Positions 25,191-35,047 are shown, counted from the first letter of the stretch. The stretch is 64,000 nt of DNA from Chryseobacterium sp. c4a (GCF_009900745.1 NZ_WXVU01000003.1:1-64000); one strand, 5' to 3'. Program-made: numbers and translations. Notes: generated from the sequence alone by a model not told the origin.

Positions 25191-26552
25191 TTACTGCATC
25201 ATCCATGCTACTGCATTAGCATATAAAATACTGTTATAAACTATTGAGGAAGCTGAAGTTCCTGTACCAAAATTGATCTTTGGGATAGGTTTAGCGGATG
25301 CATCTACTCCTGCCGGATATGATGTTGCTGAAGTATTGGCTGATGCTCCTAACGGGAATCCACCATCTCCCCAAAAGAATAATTTGTATGTTTTATGAAC
25401 AAAACCAACGATCTGACCGTTGTTTGTGGATAAAATGTCAACATTTGAACTGTTGATATTCGCATTAGTATAAGAACTGGAATCATCATTATCATCCCCT
25501 ACCAATTTTCCTCTTGCATCTCCAAAGGGCCCGTTCAGGATAGGATGACTAAGATTAGCGATGGGCTTAACCAGTCCAGTAGCGGTAGCTGCATTATGAG
25601 TGGTGGTTCCCCCAAAGATCTGATTCAGCAACTGATTAGGCTGTGCCTGCTGCAGGAAGATCATTGCCCGGCCACCTTTATCCAGATAATTTTTAAGGGC
25701 AACTGCATCTGCTGCATTAGACGTATAATCCCATGTAAAAATAATTATATAAGGATTGTATGTGGCAATGTTTGTAGCAAGGTTACCCTGTGCAGTACCT
25801 ATAGACCTGATATCAAATCCTTGGGATGGAACAGTTCCTGTAGGACCAAAATTTGCTAATGACTGCAATATCGTTGTAGGAGCTGTTGTATTTCCCGGAT
25901 TGGGTGTATACATCCCTCCACCCAGAGATAGAATCATTCTTTTGGGAATCACCCCTGAATTTACATTCACAGAAAAACTGCAGGACTGCCCTGCGATATT
26001 TATTGTGAAAGAAGCAAGTCCTGCTCCGGATGGAGATCCCGAAATATTGAGAGAAATACTTCCACTCCCATTCGCCAATGTTCCCGCTACAGCCGAAGCT
26101 GTAAGGCCTGAAACTCCTGAAGAGGCTGCTGCTATTGCCGGATAAGACTGCCCCGTTGCGTTTGTATAATTAATTATTTTGGTACCACTAGACTGGGCCC
26201 CTGTAGTGAAAGTTCCATTAAGAGAACCACTGGAACAATCTAAAGTAAAACCAGGGCCAGGCGTAGGCCCACATTGATCACACAAACAATTTGACCATCC
26301 TGTAGATTTAAAAACTCTTACACAACTCAGTGTGGAATCATACATAATTGTCCCTATGGCAACATCACCTCCTTTGGGATTGATCATGTTTTTAGGATCT
26401 GCATTGGTAGGAAGAACCAACCCCATATTATTGGTGGTTTCTTTATTGATGTCCAAAGCACCTCTGGGATTGGCTGTACCTATACCTACTTGGGAAAATA
26501 AAATACTCGTAAAGAATATTAAGGGTAATACATAATTTTTTCTGCTTTTCAT
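25191..26552 (-). CDS. VGxGT-type surface protein with amidotransferase-like domain
   Basis: The ATG at 26552 gives a 453-residue protein with signal peptide MKSRKNYVLPLIFFTSILFS, then QVGIGTANPRGALDINK, a Cys cluster CLCDQCG near residue 100, and an Ig-like domain (about 115-200). A C-terminal alpha/beta domain (about 205-450; ILSLGGGMYTPN, NPYIIIFTWD, YLDKGGRAMIFLQQ) has the fold pattern of ThuA/DUF4350-like glutamine-amidotransferase relatives. It is the intact paralogue of the frameshifted gene at 23320-24592. No T9SS sorting domain is visible. Role unknown. Confidence 0.8.
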   Translation of the reverse strand: MKSRKNYVLPLIFFTSILFSQVGIGTANPRGALDINKETTNNMGLVLPTNADPKNMINPKGGDVAIGTIMYDSTLSCVRVFKSTGWSNCLCDQCGPTPGPGFTLDCSSGSLNGTFTTGAQSSGTKIINYTNATGQSYPAIAAASSGVSGLTASAVAGTLANGSGSISLNISGSPSGAGLASFTINIAGQSCSFSVNVNSGVIPKRMILSLGGGMYTPNPGNTTAPTTILQSLANFGPTGTVPSQGFDIRSIGTAQGNLATNIATYNPYIIIFTWDYTSNAADAVALKNYLDKGGRAMIFLQQAQPNQLLNQIFGGTTTHNAATATGLVKPIANLSHPILNGPFGDARGKLVGDDNDDSSSYTNANINSSNVDILSTNNGQIVGFVHKTYKLFFWGDGGFPLGASANTSATSYPAGVDASAKPIPKINFGTGTSASSIVYNSILYANAVAWMMQ

Positions 26553-26800
26553 TTGGTTTGATTTTGCAGCAAAAATATATTTTAGGTACTTCAATCTCCG
26601 AAAATACACATACGCCTTAGATACAACAACACCAATATCCATGGTACTCAAGACACTCTACACGCATCCTACGACCTCAGTAACTGAAAGGGTGTAAGCC
26701 TTATGTTTTTTATCACAAGTATTCTAAAAATTTTTGAATAAAAACATACAATTTTCATTTTTTCGCAAAAAATATTAAATAAAATACGTCTTATCTTATC

Positions 26801-26828
26801 AAAAAACCCGGCCAATCTATGGCCGGGT
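26801..26828 (-). terminator. intrinsic terminator of the B12 operon
   Basis: On the minus strand ACCCGGCCA / TGGCCGGGT is followed by a run of T. It lies 32 bases after the last gene of the riboswitch-controlled operon. The gap 26553-26859 contains no gene. Confidence 0.9.
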
Positions 26829-26859
26829 CAGAGTGAAACTAAAATTAGCTATGCTAAAA

Positions 26860-29142
26860 TTAATTTTTAATCAGCTTTTGCTGATAAACAGCTTTATCTG
26901 TAGTTGCTTTTAGAATATACATTCCTTTTGGCAGCATGCTTACATTTATCTGTCCATTATTGAACTGAGTATTGATAAGCTTACCTGAGATATCATAAAT
27001 GGCAACGCTTACTACTTTCTCCTGTGTTTTGATATATAAAATATCTGTAACAGGATTCGGATAGATACCGAATTCCAGTTTTTTCACCTCAGCAGTTGCT
27101 AATGTAGAAGTAGTACTGTTTACTGTAAGTGTTCTTTCTACTACTTTCCCGTTTGAGTTGAAGCTGATTACAATATTTGATGTCCCTGAGCCTATTGGAG
27201 TAAGTACCAATTCTTCATTGACATTGATTTCAGCCATTACTACTGATGGATTAGAATTTGATTTTACAGATTTTATAATCGATGAACCAAAACTGTCTTC
27301 ATCAGAAACCATTGTTTTCAGATCAATAGTTGTAGTACCTGTTGCAGTAACCTGTGATGGGAATGTATTGTTTACAACCGGAGCTGTATTATCCGGGAAA
27401 ACCGCTAATGAAGGGAACCAATAATAATCAGCCAATGTTTTAGTATCAATAAGATTCCCATTATTATCAAAGGTATGAATCCAGTTTTTTTGGTAATGTG
27501 CTCCAAATCCACTTTCTGTAGTATTTAAAATAAGATTACCTGTAGAAGGATTTACACGAAGTGCTGCACCGTAAGGAATTTGTTTATAAGTTCCTGTTTG
27601 ACCTGGTAATGTAATAAAGCTTTCATTAAATACCTTTGTAGTAACATCAAATTTTACCACCTGATTTCCCGGGTTAAATCCGGTACCGGCTTTGATCCAA
27701 TACAATGTGTTTTCTGTATTACTTGCTGTAAAGCTTCCTGCATTCCAAGCGCCCCATGTGTCAGAATATTTTGTAGTTGGAATATTATAATACTGTACTG
27801 CAAGGGTGGCAGGATCAATATTAGCTAGTTTCTGATTCTGAATTGCCCATACACTTCCGTCTTTAGCCTGAACAACGGAAATAAAAGCTCCGGCAATAGT
27901 ATTCACAACAGTATCTGTAGTTGGATCAATTACTAAAATTCCTGCAGTCTGTTTTACGGCAAAAACATATTTTGAAGTACGAATCATATTTCCGATCTGT
28001 CCGGTATATTGACTTCCGCCACCAGTTGTTGCAATCATATTACCAACCTGTAAATTTGCGATATCAAATAAGAAAATACCATTGGATGCTCCAATATATC
28101 CTTTATTCTCATTGACTCCCAAGAATGATCTTCCGTCTCCACCTCCAATGGTATTAAAGGTTGCAATTTTCTGCATCGTCTGCGCATTGGCAATAACTAA
28201 TCTCCCGCCAGGAGTATATTGAGAATCTCCTCCGTCTGCGGCTTGCTTGGATACAAAATAGAACTTATCTCCATAGATTGTTCCAAATTGAGTAGTTGCC
28301 CCAAAAGCATGATTGTTGTTCGCATTGCTGTAAACACGGTAATTGATTTGTCCGTTATTATCTATAAAGTTTACAGAACCGTTAGTATGTCCAAACCATT
28401 CTTCATTCACCATAAAGAAACCGTTTGTAAAGTTGGTAGAACTTACATAAGGCGAAACAGGTGTTAAAGTAGATGAGATCGGTACTCCTCCTGAAGACGG
28501 GCTAAAGTTCCATACATCCCATGATCCGTTTTGGAGAATACGAGAAGAAGCTCCTAACCCTGAATATCCAAAATCAGGATCAGTAGGATCTTTCACCCAA
28601 TAAGACCAATACCCGTTATACCAAGCAGATACCCAGTGATCGCTGGCATCTTTTGCAACATAATCATCAAAATCATACGCTGTTGTATTGACAATACCAT
28701 TAACAGGATATAAAGGATAGGTTGTATTACCGCTTTTAATAAGTGCATTGGAATCCTGTCCGTTCAGATCAAATCCAAACCCTCCTATCGCAGTTCCGAA
28801 CTGAGTTCCCTGATAAAGTAATGTGAAGAATCTCTTATCTGTCTTTGCAATCGCTTTAAGCATATCTTCGCCTGTTGCATTGCCATCCCATCTGAATCCC
28901 CATACCAAAGCATCAGGATTTTTACTATCATTCCACTGTACTACGAATGCAGCCTGGTTAGAACCGGTTCCCACCCAATACTGAATATCAGAAAAACTGA
29001 TATTTGTTGTCACATTCTTATTGATGGTATTCAATTGGGTATTCCCCGGAATATCATTTCGTGGGACACCCTGCACTTTTATCTGAGCATTCGTGAAAAA
29101 TGCAAACAGAAAAAGCAGAGTAAAAAGGTAAAACTTTTTCAT
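26860..29142 (-). CDS. T9SS-exported DUF5074-like beta-propeller protein (B12 operon)
   Basis: The 760-residue protein has a signal peptide (residues 1-19, ending FFTNAQ) and an N-terminal domain of about 210 residues (YWVGTGSNQAAFVVQWND, ALVWGFRWDG). A DUF5074/YncE-like beta-propeller (about 250-570) and an Ig-like segment follow. A T9SS type A sorting domain closes it (GIYPNPVTDILYI ... GMYILKAT). It is the last gene of the operon behind the cobalamin riboswitch, 28 bases after the previous gene. In Bacteroides the propeller lipoprotein BtuG binds B12 at the surface; a T9SS-anchored propeller here may act as a further B12 or corrinoid binder, which is inference. Confidence 0.82.
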   Translation of the reverse strand: MKKFYLFTLLFLFAFFTNAQIKVQGVPRNDIPGNTQLNTINKNVTTNISFSDIQYWVGTGSNQAAFVVQWNDSKNPDALVWGFRWDGNATGEDMLKAIAKTDKRFFTLLYQGTQFGTAIGGFGFDLNGQDSNALIKSGNTTYPLYPVNGIVNTTAYDFDDYVAKDASDHWVSAWYNGYWSYWVKDPTDPDFGYSGLGASSRILQNGSWDVWNFSPSSGGVPISSTLTPVSPYVSSTNFTNGFFMVNEEWFGHTNGSVNFIDNNGQINYRVYSNANNNHAFGATTQFGTIYGDKFYFVSKQAADGGDSQYTPGGRLVIANAQTMQKIATFNTIGGGDGRSFLGVNENKGYIGASNGIFLFDIANLQVGNMIATTGGGSQYTGQIGNMIRTSKYVFAVKQTAGILVIDPTTDTVVNTIAGAFISVVQAKDGSVWAIQNQKLANIDPATLAVQYYNIPTTKYSDTWGAWNAGSFTASNTENTLYWIKAGTGFNPGNQVVKFDVTTKVFNESFITLPGQTGTYKQIPYGAALRVNPSTGNLILNTTESGFGAHYQKNWIHTFDNNGNLIDTKTLADYYWFPSLAVFPDNTAPVVNNTFPSQVTATGTTTIDLKTMVSDEDSFGSSIIKSVKSNSNPSVVMAEINVNEELVLTPIGSGTSNIVISFNSNGKVVERTLTVNSTTSTLATAEVKKLEFGIYPNPVTDILYIKTQEKVVSVAIYDISGKLINTQFNNGQINVSMLPKGMYILKATTDKAVYQQKLIKN

Positions 29143-29170
29143 TTTTATTAATTAAATTTATTGTTTGTTC

Positions 29171-30391
29171 TTATTTTTTTAAATGTAGATCATAAGCTCC
29201 TGCTACTTCTGTAGAAACCTCTCCAAGCCATCCGGCTTCCTGGTTGACCCCTGTGTATACTTTTACGAAATCAATTCCAGGGAGTTTTACATATTTTCCG
29301 TTTCTATCCACCGCCCATGAAATATCGATGTTGGAAGCCTCGTCATTATTGGGAGCATTATCTGCGTATCCGAATTCATAAGATTTCCCTACCCAATAGT
29401 TTCCTACACCGCTCTGATCGTAAAAATTATCTTTAAGCCTTGTTCCTGTAAAGCCGTAAGAGGCATCTGAAAACCATAGAGGATAATAGCTTTGTGAATG
29501 GAACGCATTTCTTGTTTTAAATCCTGTGTTCCCCTGGTTATCCTGCCATTTGATATATTCTATATCAGCCTGCCATGGATTGTTTCCAGGAACTGGAGTT
29601 TTATTCTCATTAGGTTTGAAATAGGTAATGCTGTAATTTTTTACGGTTGTATTTTTAAAATATTCACTTCCGGCAATTTCATACCATTCGTCATCATCAG
29701 GTTTTCCGTTTTTATTCTTATCATAGGCCACCATAATAATTCCCGGCTCGCAGTTTCCGGAACGCGGGTCAGTGGCTTCATTTCCAAAGAAGGCATTTCC
29801 CAGGATCTTAAAATCTCTTCCTTCCATATTGGGAATGGTATGGTCAAAGCCAAATACTACATATCCACCAAATCCTCCAAGGCTTACCATAGAAGGATTG
29901 GAACCCACGAGATAGTCATTGGCTTTCTTGATCATATTTGCGGTTGTATTTCCTTGTTCGAATTCAGGAATCTCATTCATAAACTGTCCTACAGCAGGGC
30001 GGAAGTCTAATACTTTGGAAATATATTGACTCAATGTTCCTTTTTCTTTAGTGACAACAATTTTGGAATGAAATACTTTATCCGCACCCACTTTTAGTGT
30101 TAAAGGATAGACCGCTGTTTTAGTACTGATAAATTCCAATTCGGAATTTTTAGAAATGATAGAATCATTAATGCTCCAGGTGATGTTTCCTGAAATATTG
30201 GTAGGAATACTCAATACTCTGAATCGTTCAATAGTATAAGCTGTATCTAAACCTTTAAACGTAGGAGGTATTACTTCAGGATCGGTAGGAACTGCTGTCA
30301 CCTCATCGTCATGCTGACAAGAAGCTATGATTCCTGCCAACAAAAGAGACACAATACCAGTTGTTAAATAATTAATCGTTCTTTTATGCAT
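29171..30391 (-). CDS. surface lipoprotein of the B12 operon
   Basis: The 406-residue protein starts with a lipoprotein signal (LLLAGIIASC, Cys25 lipidated). A short PKD/Ig-like N-terminal segment (about 40-115) and a large beta-rich domain of about 280 residues (PAVGQFMNEIPEF, GGYVVFGFDH, FKILGNAFFG, DDDEWYEIAGSE) follow. I recognise this last domain from 'cell surface proteins' next to B12 receptors in Bacteroidota. Its gene lies 14 bases after the propeller gene, so they are co-transcribed. A role in corrinoid capture at the surface is inferred from the operon; no biochemical function can be read directly. Confidence 0.78.
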   Translation of the reverse strand: MHKRTINYLTTGIVSLLLAGIIASCQHDDEVTAVPTDPEVIPPTFKGLDTAYTIERFRVLSIPTNISGNITWSINDSIISKNSELEFISTKTAVYPLTLKVGADKVFHSKIVVTKEKGTLSQYISKVLDFRPAVGQFMNEIPEFEQGNTTANMIKKANDYLVGSNPSMVSLGGFGGYVVFGFDHTIPNMEGRDFKILGNAFFGNEATDPRSGNCEPGIIMVAYDKNKNGKPDDDEWYEIAGSEYFKNTTVKNYSITYFKPNENKTPVPGNNPWQADIEYIKWQDNQGNTGFKTRNAFHSQSYYPLWFSDASYGFTGTRLKDNFYDQSGVGNYWVGKSYEFGYADNAPNNDEASNIDISWAVDRNGKYVKLPGIDFVKVYTGVNQEAGWLGEVSTEVAGAYDLHLKK

Positions 30392-30405
30392 GTTCTCAGT
30401 TTTTA

Positions 30406-31542
30406 TTATTTATATAAAAAAGCAAAATGGGCAGGGATATTTCCGCCTTCAGTTTTCCATTTAAAATGTCCGTTTTTATCGAAGCAGTATACAAATCCCA
30501 TCGATACATAGTTTCGGGCATCTGTCATATAAATGTCTTCAGTAATTGGATTTACGGCAATTCCGTAAGGTGTTTTAATGATTGATTCATACTCCTTATC
30601 CATAATTCTGTTGGAAATAACCTGCTCCGTCTTTACGTCTATAATTCCAAATGTCTTTACATAAGCGTGGGTATTATAGTTGAATTCATTTCCATAGTAA
30701 TACAATTTATCATTCACAATGGTCATCTCACTGACTGCAATATGAAAGTCTTTTTTGATCACTCCTGTTGCTGCATCTACCAGGTATAAATTGGAAGGAA
30801 TGTTATAATAATCTCCTCTTGAACTCACATATAAGTCCCCATAGTTATCTTTTTTAAGACGGTGAAGATTGATCGCTACATCAATTTTCTTCTTTTCAGT
30901 AAAAGTGTTCAGATCAATCACTGAAACGGTTCTGTCATAATTCGGAACCATGTATCCTCCGGAATTGGCAACAAATAATTGATTTCCTACAACTTCCATT
31001 TCTTCCGGCTGATATCCTACTGTTGCAGTACGCTGAATAGTAAGAGATAAAGTATCTATTTCTGCTACTTTTCCTTTTGGAGCTAGCGGGTTGATATCCA
31101 CAGGCCCTGCATAACTGCTGGCATAGGCTTTTCCATCTTTAAAGGTCATATATCTGCAATTTTGTAAATAAATTGATTTGATATGCTTGGCGGTTTTGGC
31201 ATCCAGCACTTCGATGGTATTGGAAACATTAACTACAATGTATAGCTTACTCCCGTAGATTTTAATATCATTTCCTACATCACCCAATTCTTTTAAAACA
31301 TTGGGATTGATCTCTGAATAGATATTTCTGAAATAGGTTCCTTTGGTATAATCAAAAAAATCAAGGGTGCATTTGTTGCTGCCCATATTTCCTTCATTCA
31401 ATACATAGAATCCTTTTATTGCTGTATTTTCAACAGGGCTTAGCCCTTCTACAACTTCCATGGGAATAATGATATCATCGGTACGACAGGAAACAAGCGC
31501 AATCAATGTCAAAAACAGAAAACAAATATTTAGCTTTTTCAT
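30406..31542 (-). CDS. BtuG-like beta-propeller lipoprotein (YncE/DUF5074 type)
   Basis: The 378-residue protein has a lipoprotein signal (MKKLNICFLFLTLIALVSC, Cys19). About seven YncE-like blades follow, for example KLYIVVNVSNTIEVLDAKT, NQLFVANSGGYMVPNYDRT and DLYVSSRGDYYN. Its ATG overlaps the receptor stop codon (ATGA), so synthesis is coupled to that of the TonB receptor. BtuG of Bacteroides is a seven-bladed surface lipoprotein that captures B12 and hands it to BtuB; fold, lipidation, gene order and the riboswitch all fit that role. Sequence identity to BtuG could not be measured. Confidence 0.82.
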   Translation of the reverse strand: MKKLNICFLFLTLIALVSCRTDDIIIPMEVVEGLSPVENTAIKGFYVLNEGNMGSNKCTLDFFDYTKGTYFRNIYSEINPNVLKELGDVGNDIKIYGSKLYIVVNVSNTIEVLDAKTAKHIKSIYLQNCRYMTFKDGKAYASSYAGPVDINPLAPKGKVAEIDTLSLTIQRTATVGYQPEEMEVVGNQLFVANSGGYMVPNYDRTVSVIDLNTFTEKKKIDVAINLHRLKKDNYGDLYVSSRGDYYNIPSNLYLVDAATGVIKKDFHIAVSEMTIVNDKLYYYGNEFNYNTHAYVKTFGIIDVKTEQVISNRIMDKEYESIIKTPYGIAVNPITEDIYMTDARNYVSMGFVYCFDKNGHFKWKTEGGNIPAHFAFLYK

Positions 31543-33593
31543 AAATTAAAGTTTAAAGTGAGTCTGAAGTTTCTTCCCGGCATAGGATAATTGAGCACTA
31601 CATCATAGTACTGGTTAAAAACATTATTCATTTCCAGATTAATTTTAAAAGGATGTCCGGCCAGGCTCAGTTTTCTCTGAATAGAAAGATCGTGGGTATA
31701 CCAGGGCTGAATAAAATTGTACTGAATATTATCCAGCTGCCCATCATATCTTTTTCCTACATAGATTGTACTGTAATTGAAACTCCAGTCTTTATAATCA
31801 GCCATTAAAGTAAAGGATCCGCTATGCCATGGTGTATAAGGGATTTGTTCTCCATAATAGGTTTCTTTCTCTCCGGCATTGTTTGTTATGTCCTGAGCCT
31901 TCTGATAGGTATATGATAATAATGGTCTAATTTTCACATTCCCCAACATCATTTCAGCCTGTATGTTTACATCTGCCCCAATGATTTCAACCTTCCCAAG
32001 GTTTACCATCATCCAACGAAACATATTAGTGGTAGGTACAGCAACAATTTTATCTTTTACCCTGTTATAATATCCGTCTACTTTTACATAAAGACCTTTC
32101 AATAGGGAATGATTATATTTTTTTTGATAAGTAAATCCCACATCGTATTGATGAGTAAACTCAGGTTGCAGATACGTATTTCCAACACTCGTATAATACA
32201 GGTCATTAAAGGTTGGTAATCTGAAAATATTTTTATAGAAAGCTCTGAGGGTAAGCTCTGGTATTGATTCAGGCTGATAACTCATAAAGAAAGCAGGTGT
32301 CCATTCTCTCCTGTCATCAGGACGTTTATTCATTTTTACTTCCTCAAAGGTAAATGTCCCTAAAAGGCTTCCTAAAAACTTAAACCTGTTCCACTGATAA
32401 GTAGAAGCTAAGGCAACAAGCGTAGTATAGCGGGTAGGATATGAAAAGTTATACAAATTAGCATCCAGATTATTGTACTGAAAGTCTCCATTCAGACTGA
32501 CATCCCAATTAGGAGTGATGGAGTATACATTGGAAGAGGAAAGATAAACTTCCCGTTGAATATAAGTATTGATGGCTGGCATCGCAGACTGAGACAACAC
32601 CGTATCATTAAAATAGGTATAATCATAAGCAAACTTTGCCTTCAGCTGAGTTTCAAGCTTAGGAAACAGTTTTTTTCTGAAATTGGCCTGAACAAAATAA
32701 TTTTCATCAAGCATTCTCGCTCCTCTTGCTTTAAAACGGTTCTTCACAATAGGTGCCGGAATACCACGGTTTGAAATATAACCATACCCCCGTATATTCC
32801 AGCTTCCGTTATTTAAAGTTCCATTAAGAGCCGTTTCAAAGCGCTTTGCTTTAATGTCGGAATCATATCTTTTGGAAATGGTATCAGAAGCAGTAGCTCC
32901 ATTAGGATATTTCCTACTATAATGGAATTTGTAAAGACCATCACTTTGGAGAAATTCTGCACTGATGCTTGCTGAAATTCTTTTGGAAATCTTTTGTTCT
33001 AAGCGGAAAGAAGGATTAAATAAATCAATAGAAGCACTTTTTGCTCTTATCAAAAGATTGGTTTTCTTATTTCCTGTGAATACAGGTGTTTTGGGTTGTA
33101 AATAAATAGATCCTGATGACCCAAAGTCTTTTGCGGGCTGAAAAATTTCACTTTTCTGACCATTGTACAATGAAATTTCTTCCAGATCATCCAAAGAATA
33201 CCTTCCCAAATCTACCAATCCGTTCTGCGCATTTCCAAGTTGAATTCCATCATAGAAAACACCTACGTGCTGACTTCCCATGCTTCGGATATTGACAGTC
33301 TTCAAACCTCCCATTCCTCCATAATCTTTAATCTGGACACCGGAAAAATACCGTAATGCATCTGCAACAGAATGGCTATTAAGCCTTTCTAGTTCTTCAC
33401 CTTGTAAGACCTGCGCAGGCAAGATTTCTTTAAAGTTTTTTTTGTAAATATTGACAGTCTTTATGGCTTCCCCTTTAATACTATCTTTTTTTCTTGATTG
33501 AGAAAATAAAATTTGAGAAGTCAACACGAATACCGTGAAAACAATCGTATGGAATTGAAATGTAGTTAGTTTTGCTATCATTAGCTCATTCAT
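31539..33593 (-). CDS. btuB: TonB-dependent outer-membrane receptor, BtuB-like (cobalamin)
   Basis: The 684-residue protein has a signal peptide (ending LFSQ near residue 32; Met5 is an alternative start). Its plug domain (about 45-170; LNSHSVADALRYFSGVQIKDYGG, VNIRSMGSQHVGVFYDG) is followed by a 22-strand barrel ending in an aromatic residue pattern (NFRLTLNFNL). TonB receptors of this size under a cobalamin riboswitch import B12 or related corrinoids. It is the first gene after the riboswitch and overlaps the propeller lipoprotein gene by 4 bases. The ABC importer (BtuCDF) is not in this window. Confidence 0.88.
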   Translation of the reverse strand: MNELMIAKLTTFQFHTIVFTVFVLTSQILFSQSRKKDSIKGEAIKTVNIYKKNFKEILPAQVLQGEELERLNSHSVADALRYFSGVQIKDYGGMGGLKTVNIRSMGSQHVGVFYDGIQLGNAQNGLVDLGRYSLDDLEEISLYNGQKSEIFQPAKDFGSSGSIYLQPKTPVFTGNKKTNLLIRAKSASIDLFNPSFRLEQKISKRISASISAEFLQSDGLYKFHYSRKYPNGATASDTISKRYDSDIKAKRFETALNGTLNNGSWNIRGYGYISNRGIPAPIVKNRFKARGARMLDENYFVQANFRKKLFPKLETQLKAKFAYDYTYFNDTVLSQSAMPAINTYIQREVYLSSSNVYSITPNWDVSLNGDFQYNNLDANLYNFSYPTRYTTLVALASTYQWNRFKFLGSLLGTFTFEEVKMNKRPDDRREWTPAFFMSYQPESIPELTLRAFYKNIFRLPTFNDLYYTSVGNTYLQPEFTHQYDVGFTYQKKYNHSLLKGLYVKVDGYYNRVKDKIVAVPTTNMFRWMMVNLGKVEIIGADVNIQAEMMLGNVKIRPLLSYTYQKAQDITNNAGEKETYYGEQIPYTPWHSGSFTLMADYKDWSFNYSTIYVGKRYDGQLDNIQYNFIQPWYTHDLSIQRKLSLAGHPFKINLEMNNVFNQYYDVVLNYPMPGRNFRLTLNFNL

Positions 33594-33704
33594 GGATCAT
33601 GATGACGCTAATGGATATAAGAATAGCAACGACAAAGCACAGCTGTCACTGCACAGAATCATTGTTGTCCTAAGCTTTATTCCACGAAAGCGTCAAACGT
33701 TTAT

Positions 33705-33880
33705 TATTTCTGGCAGGTCTTCTGACTTACTCCATTTTTGAAATCCTTCCCATTCCTAAAAACAGTGGATGTATTTTTCAAAAACTTTGGTGCGGAGCTT
33801 ACAGCAGCGGGTCTGTTCCGGATTTTCACCGGATTCCCTTTTAAGAGCTTATTATGGCTCACCAAATTCCGGCAAAGATA
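33705..33880 (-). ncRNA. cobalamin (AdoCbl-type) riboswitch
   Basis: On the minus strand the conserved blocks appear in order: GGTGAGCC, AAAAGGGAATCCGGTGAAAA, TCCGG, CCGCTGCTGTAAG, CCACTG, GGGAAGG and the closing GTCAGAAGACCTGCC. They match the cobalamin aptamer, including the B12-box-like part. A -7 box TATCTTTG (complement of 33874-33881) lies at its 5' edge. It sits about 110 bases before the TonB receptor ATG and should shut the operon when cobalamin is plentiful. Confidence 0.95.
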
Positions 33881-33940
33881 TAAAATTCCCACTAGATACG
33901 ATGTTATGCAGAACAAAATGATTATCAACCAATAAACATG

Positions 33941-33967
33941 AAAAATCCCGCTACATTGTAACGGGAT
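33941..33967 (-). terminator. intrinsic terminator of the copper operon
   Basis: On the minus strand ATCCCGTTA / TAGCGGGAT (one mismatch) is followed by TTTTT. It lies 45 bases after the MbnH-like gene and just before the B12 riboswitch promoter. Confidence 0.82.
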
Positions 33968-34011
33968 ATAAACAATTAATTTCTGTTGAATTTCTCTGTG
34001 TTTATCAATGA

Positions 34012-35031
34012 TTATTTTTTCACAAATTCACGGTCGCTCAGTGTCTTCATAAACAAGATAAGATTGGTCTTTTCCTGCTCTGAGAGAGGAATTCTGTTTC
34101 CATTATTTTTAAAAACAGGATCAAGGTTATCTGCTTCCAAAACACCTTTATCAAAATAATCCAGAACTGCTCTTAATGTTGGGAACTGTCCATAGCTTCC
34201 ATAAGGAGCCGTATATTCTACATTTCTTAGAGAGGGAACTCTGAAACTCATATAATCTCCCGGAATACCGGTAACTCTTCCACGTCCTGCTTCATTAGTA
34301 TTCGGATTTACAGGAAATCCGATATTTCTGAAACTTTGATCGGTAAAAAGCTCTGTATTATGACAGCTTGCACACTTTTGCTGAAAAGTCTGATAACCTT
34401 GTTTCTCGTTTTCTGTAAAAGCTTCCCCTTCATTTCGTTTTACTTTATCGTACTTGCTATTGGCAGAAATCAAAGTGTATTCATATTGGGCAATACTTTT
34501 ATAAATTCTTTCAGCAGTAATGGCTTCACTTCCAAATGCTTTTCGAAACAGATCTTTATACATTATATCGTCTCTTATTTTCCCTATCACCTCCAGAATA
34601 GAAGAACCCATTTCTTCATGAGTGATAATAGGAACCAAGGGCTGATTTTCTAATTGAAGGATATTGCCATCCCAATTATAAAACCTCATAAAGAGCATAT
34701 TCTGAATAGCGGGAACATTTCGCAATCCTACTCTATTCTGAATCCCTACTCCCTGTGCATTATGATCAGCAAAGGCATTTCCCTGTATATGACAACTGGA
34801 GCAGGAAATACTATTATCTGCACTCAGCCTTTTCTCATTAAATAACTTTTCCCCCAACTCTACCCCATACTTTGTAGGTCTGTTAAAGTTCACCGAATTA
34901 TTTAGTTCCGGAAACCCAGACGGAATATTGAGCGAGATCTGTGGATTATCGTCAGAAACAGGTTCGTAACGATCATTATTACAAGATATTAATAGAATAA
35001 CAATTACTAAAATGCTTAATCCTTTTTTCAT
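34012..35031 (-). CDS. dihaem cytochrome c peroxidase-family lipoprotein, MbnH-like
   Basis: The ATG at 35031 gives a 339-residue lipoprotein (signal ending VILLISC). It has two haem-binding motifs, CSSCH (residues 77-81) and CASCH (220-224), spaced as in the bacterial cytochrome c peroxidase/MauG superfamily. It follows the MbnP-like gene by 16 bases. In methanotrophs MbnH is a MauG-like dihaem enzyme that oxidises a tryptophan of MbnP to kynurenine to complete a copper site. The MbnP-MbnH order and lipidation here suggest the same chemistry at the envelope. A general peroxidase is the alternative. Confidence 0.85.
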   Translation of the reverse strand: MKKGLSILVIVILLISCNNDRYEPVSDDNPQISLNIPSGFPELNNSVNFNRPTKYGVELGEKLFNEKRLSADNSISCSSCHIQGNAFADHNAQGVGIQNRVGLRNVPAIQNMLFMRFYNWDGNILQLENQPLVPIITHEEMGSSILEVIGKIRDDIMYKDLFRKAFGSEAITAERIYKSIAQYEYTLISANSKYDKVKRNEGEAFTENEKQGYQTFQQKCASCHNTELFTDQSFRNIGFPVNPNTNEAGRGRVTGIPGDYMSFRVPSLRNVEYTAPYGSYGQFPTLRAVLDYFDKGVLEADNLDPVFKNNGNRIPLSEQEKTNLILFMKTLSDREFVKK

Positions 35032-35047
35032 CGCAACAGAAAAGAGT

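Noticed and set aside
25545..26145. Overlapping plus-strand frames (104 and 129 codons) antisense to the VGxGT protein gene
   Set aside because: Both are shadows of the GC-richer repeats in the minus-strand gene, which has a signal peptide and known domains.
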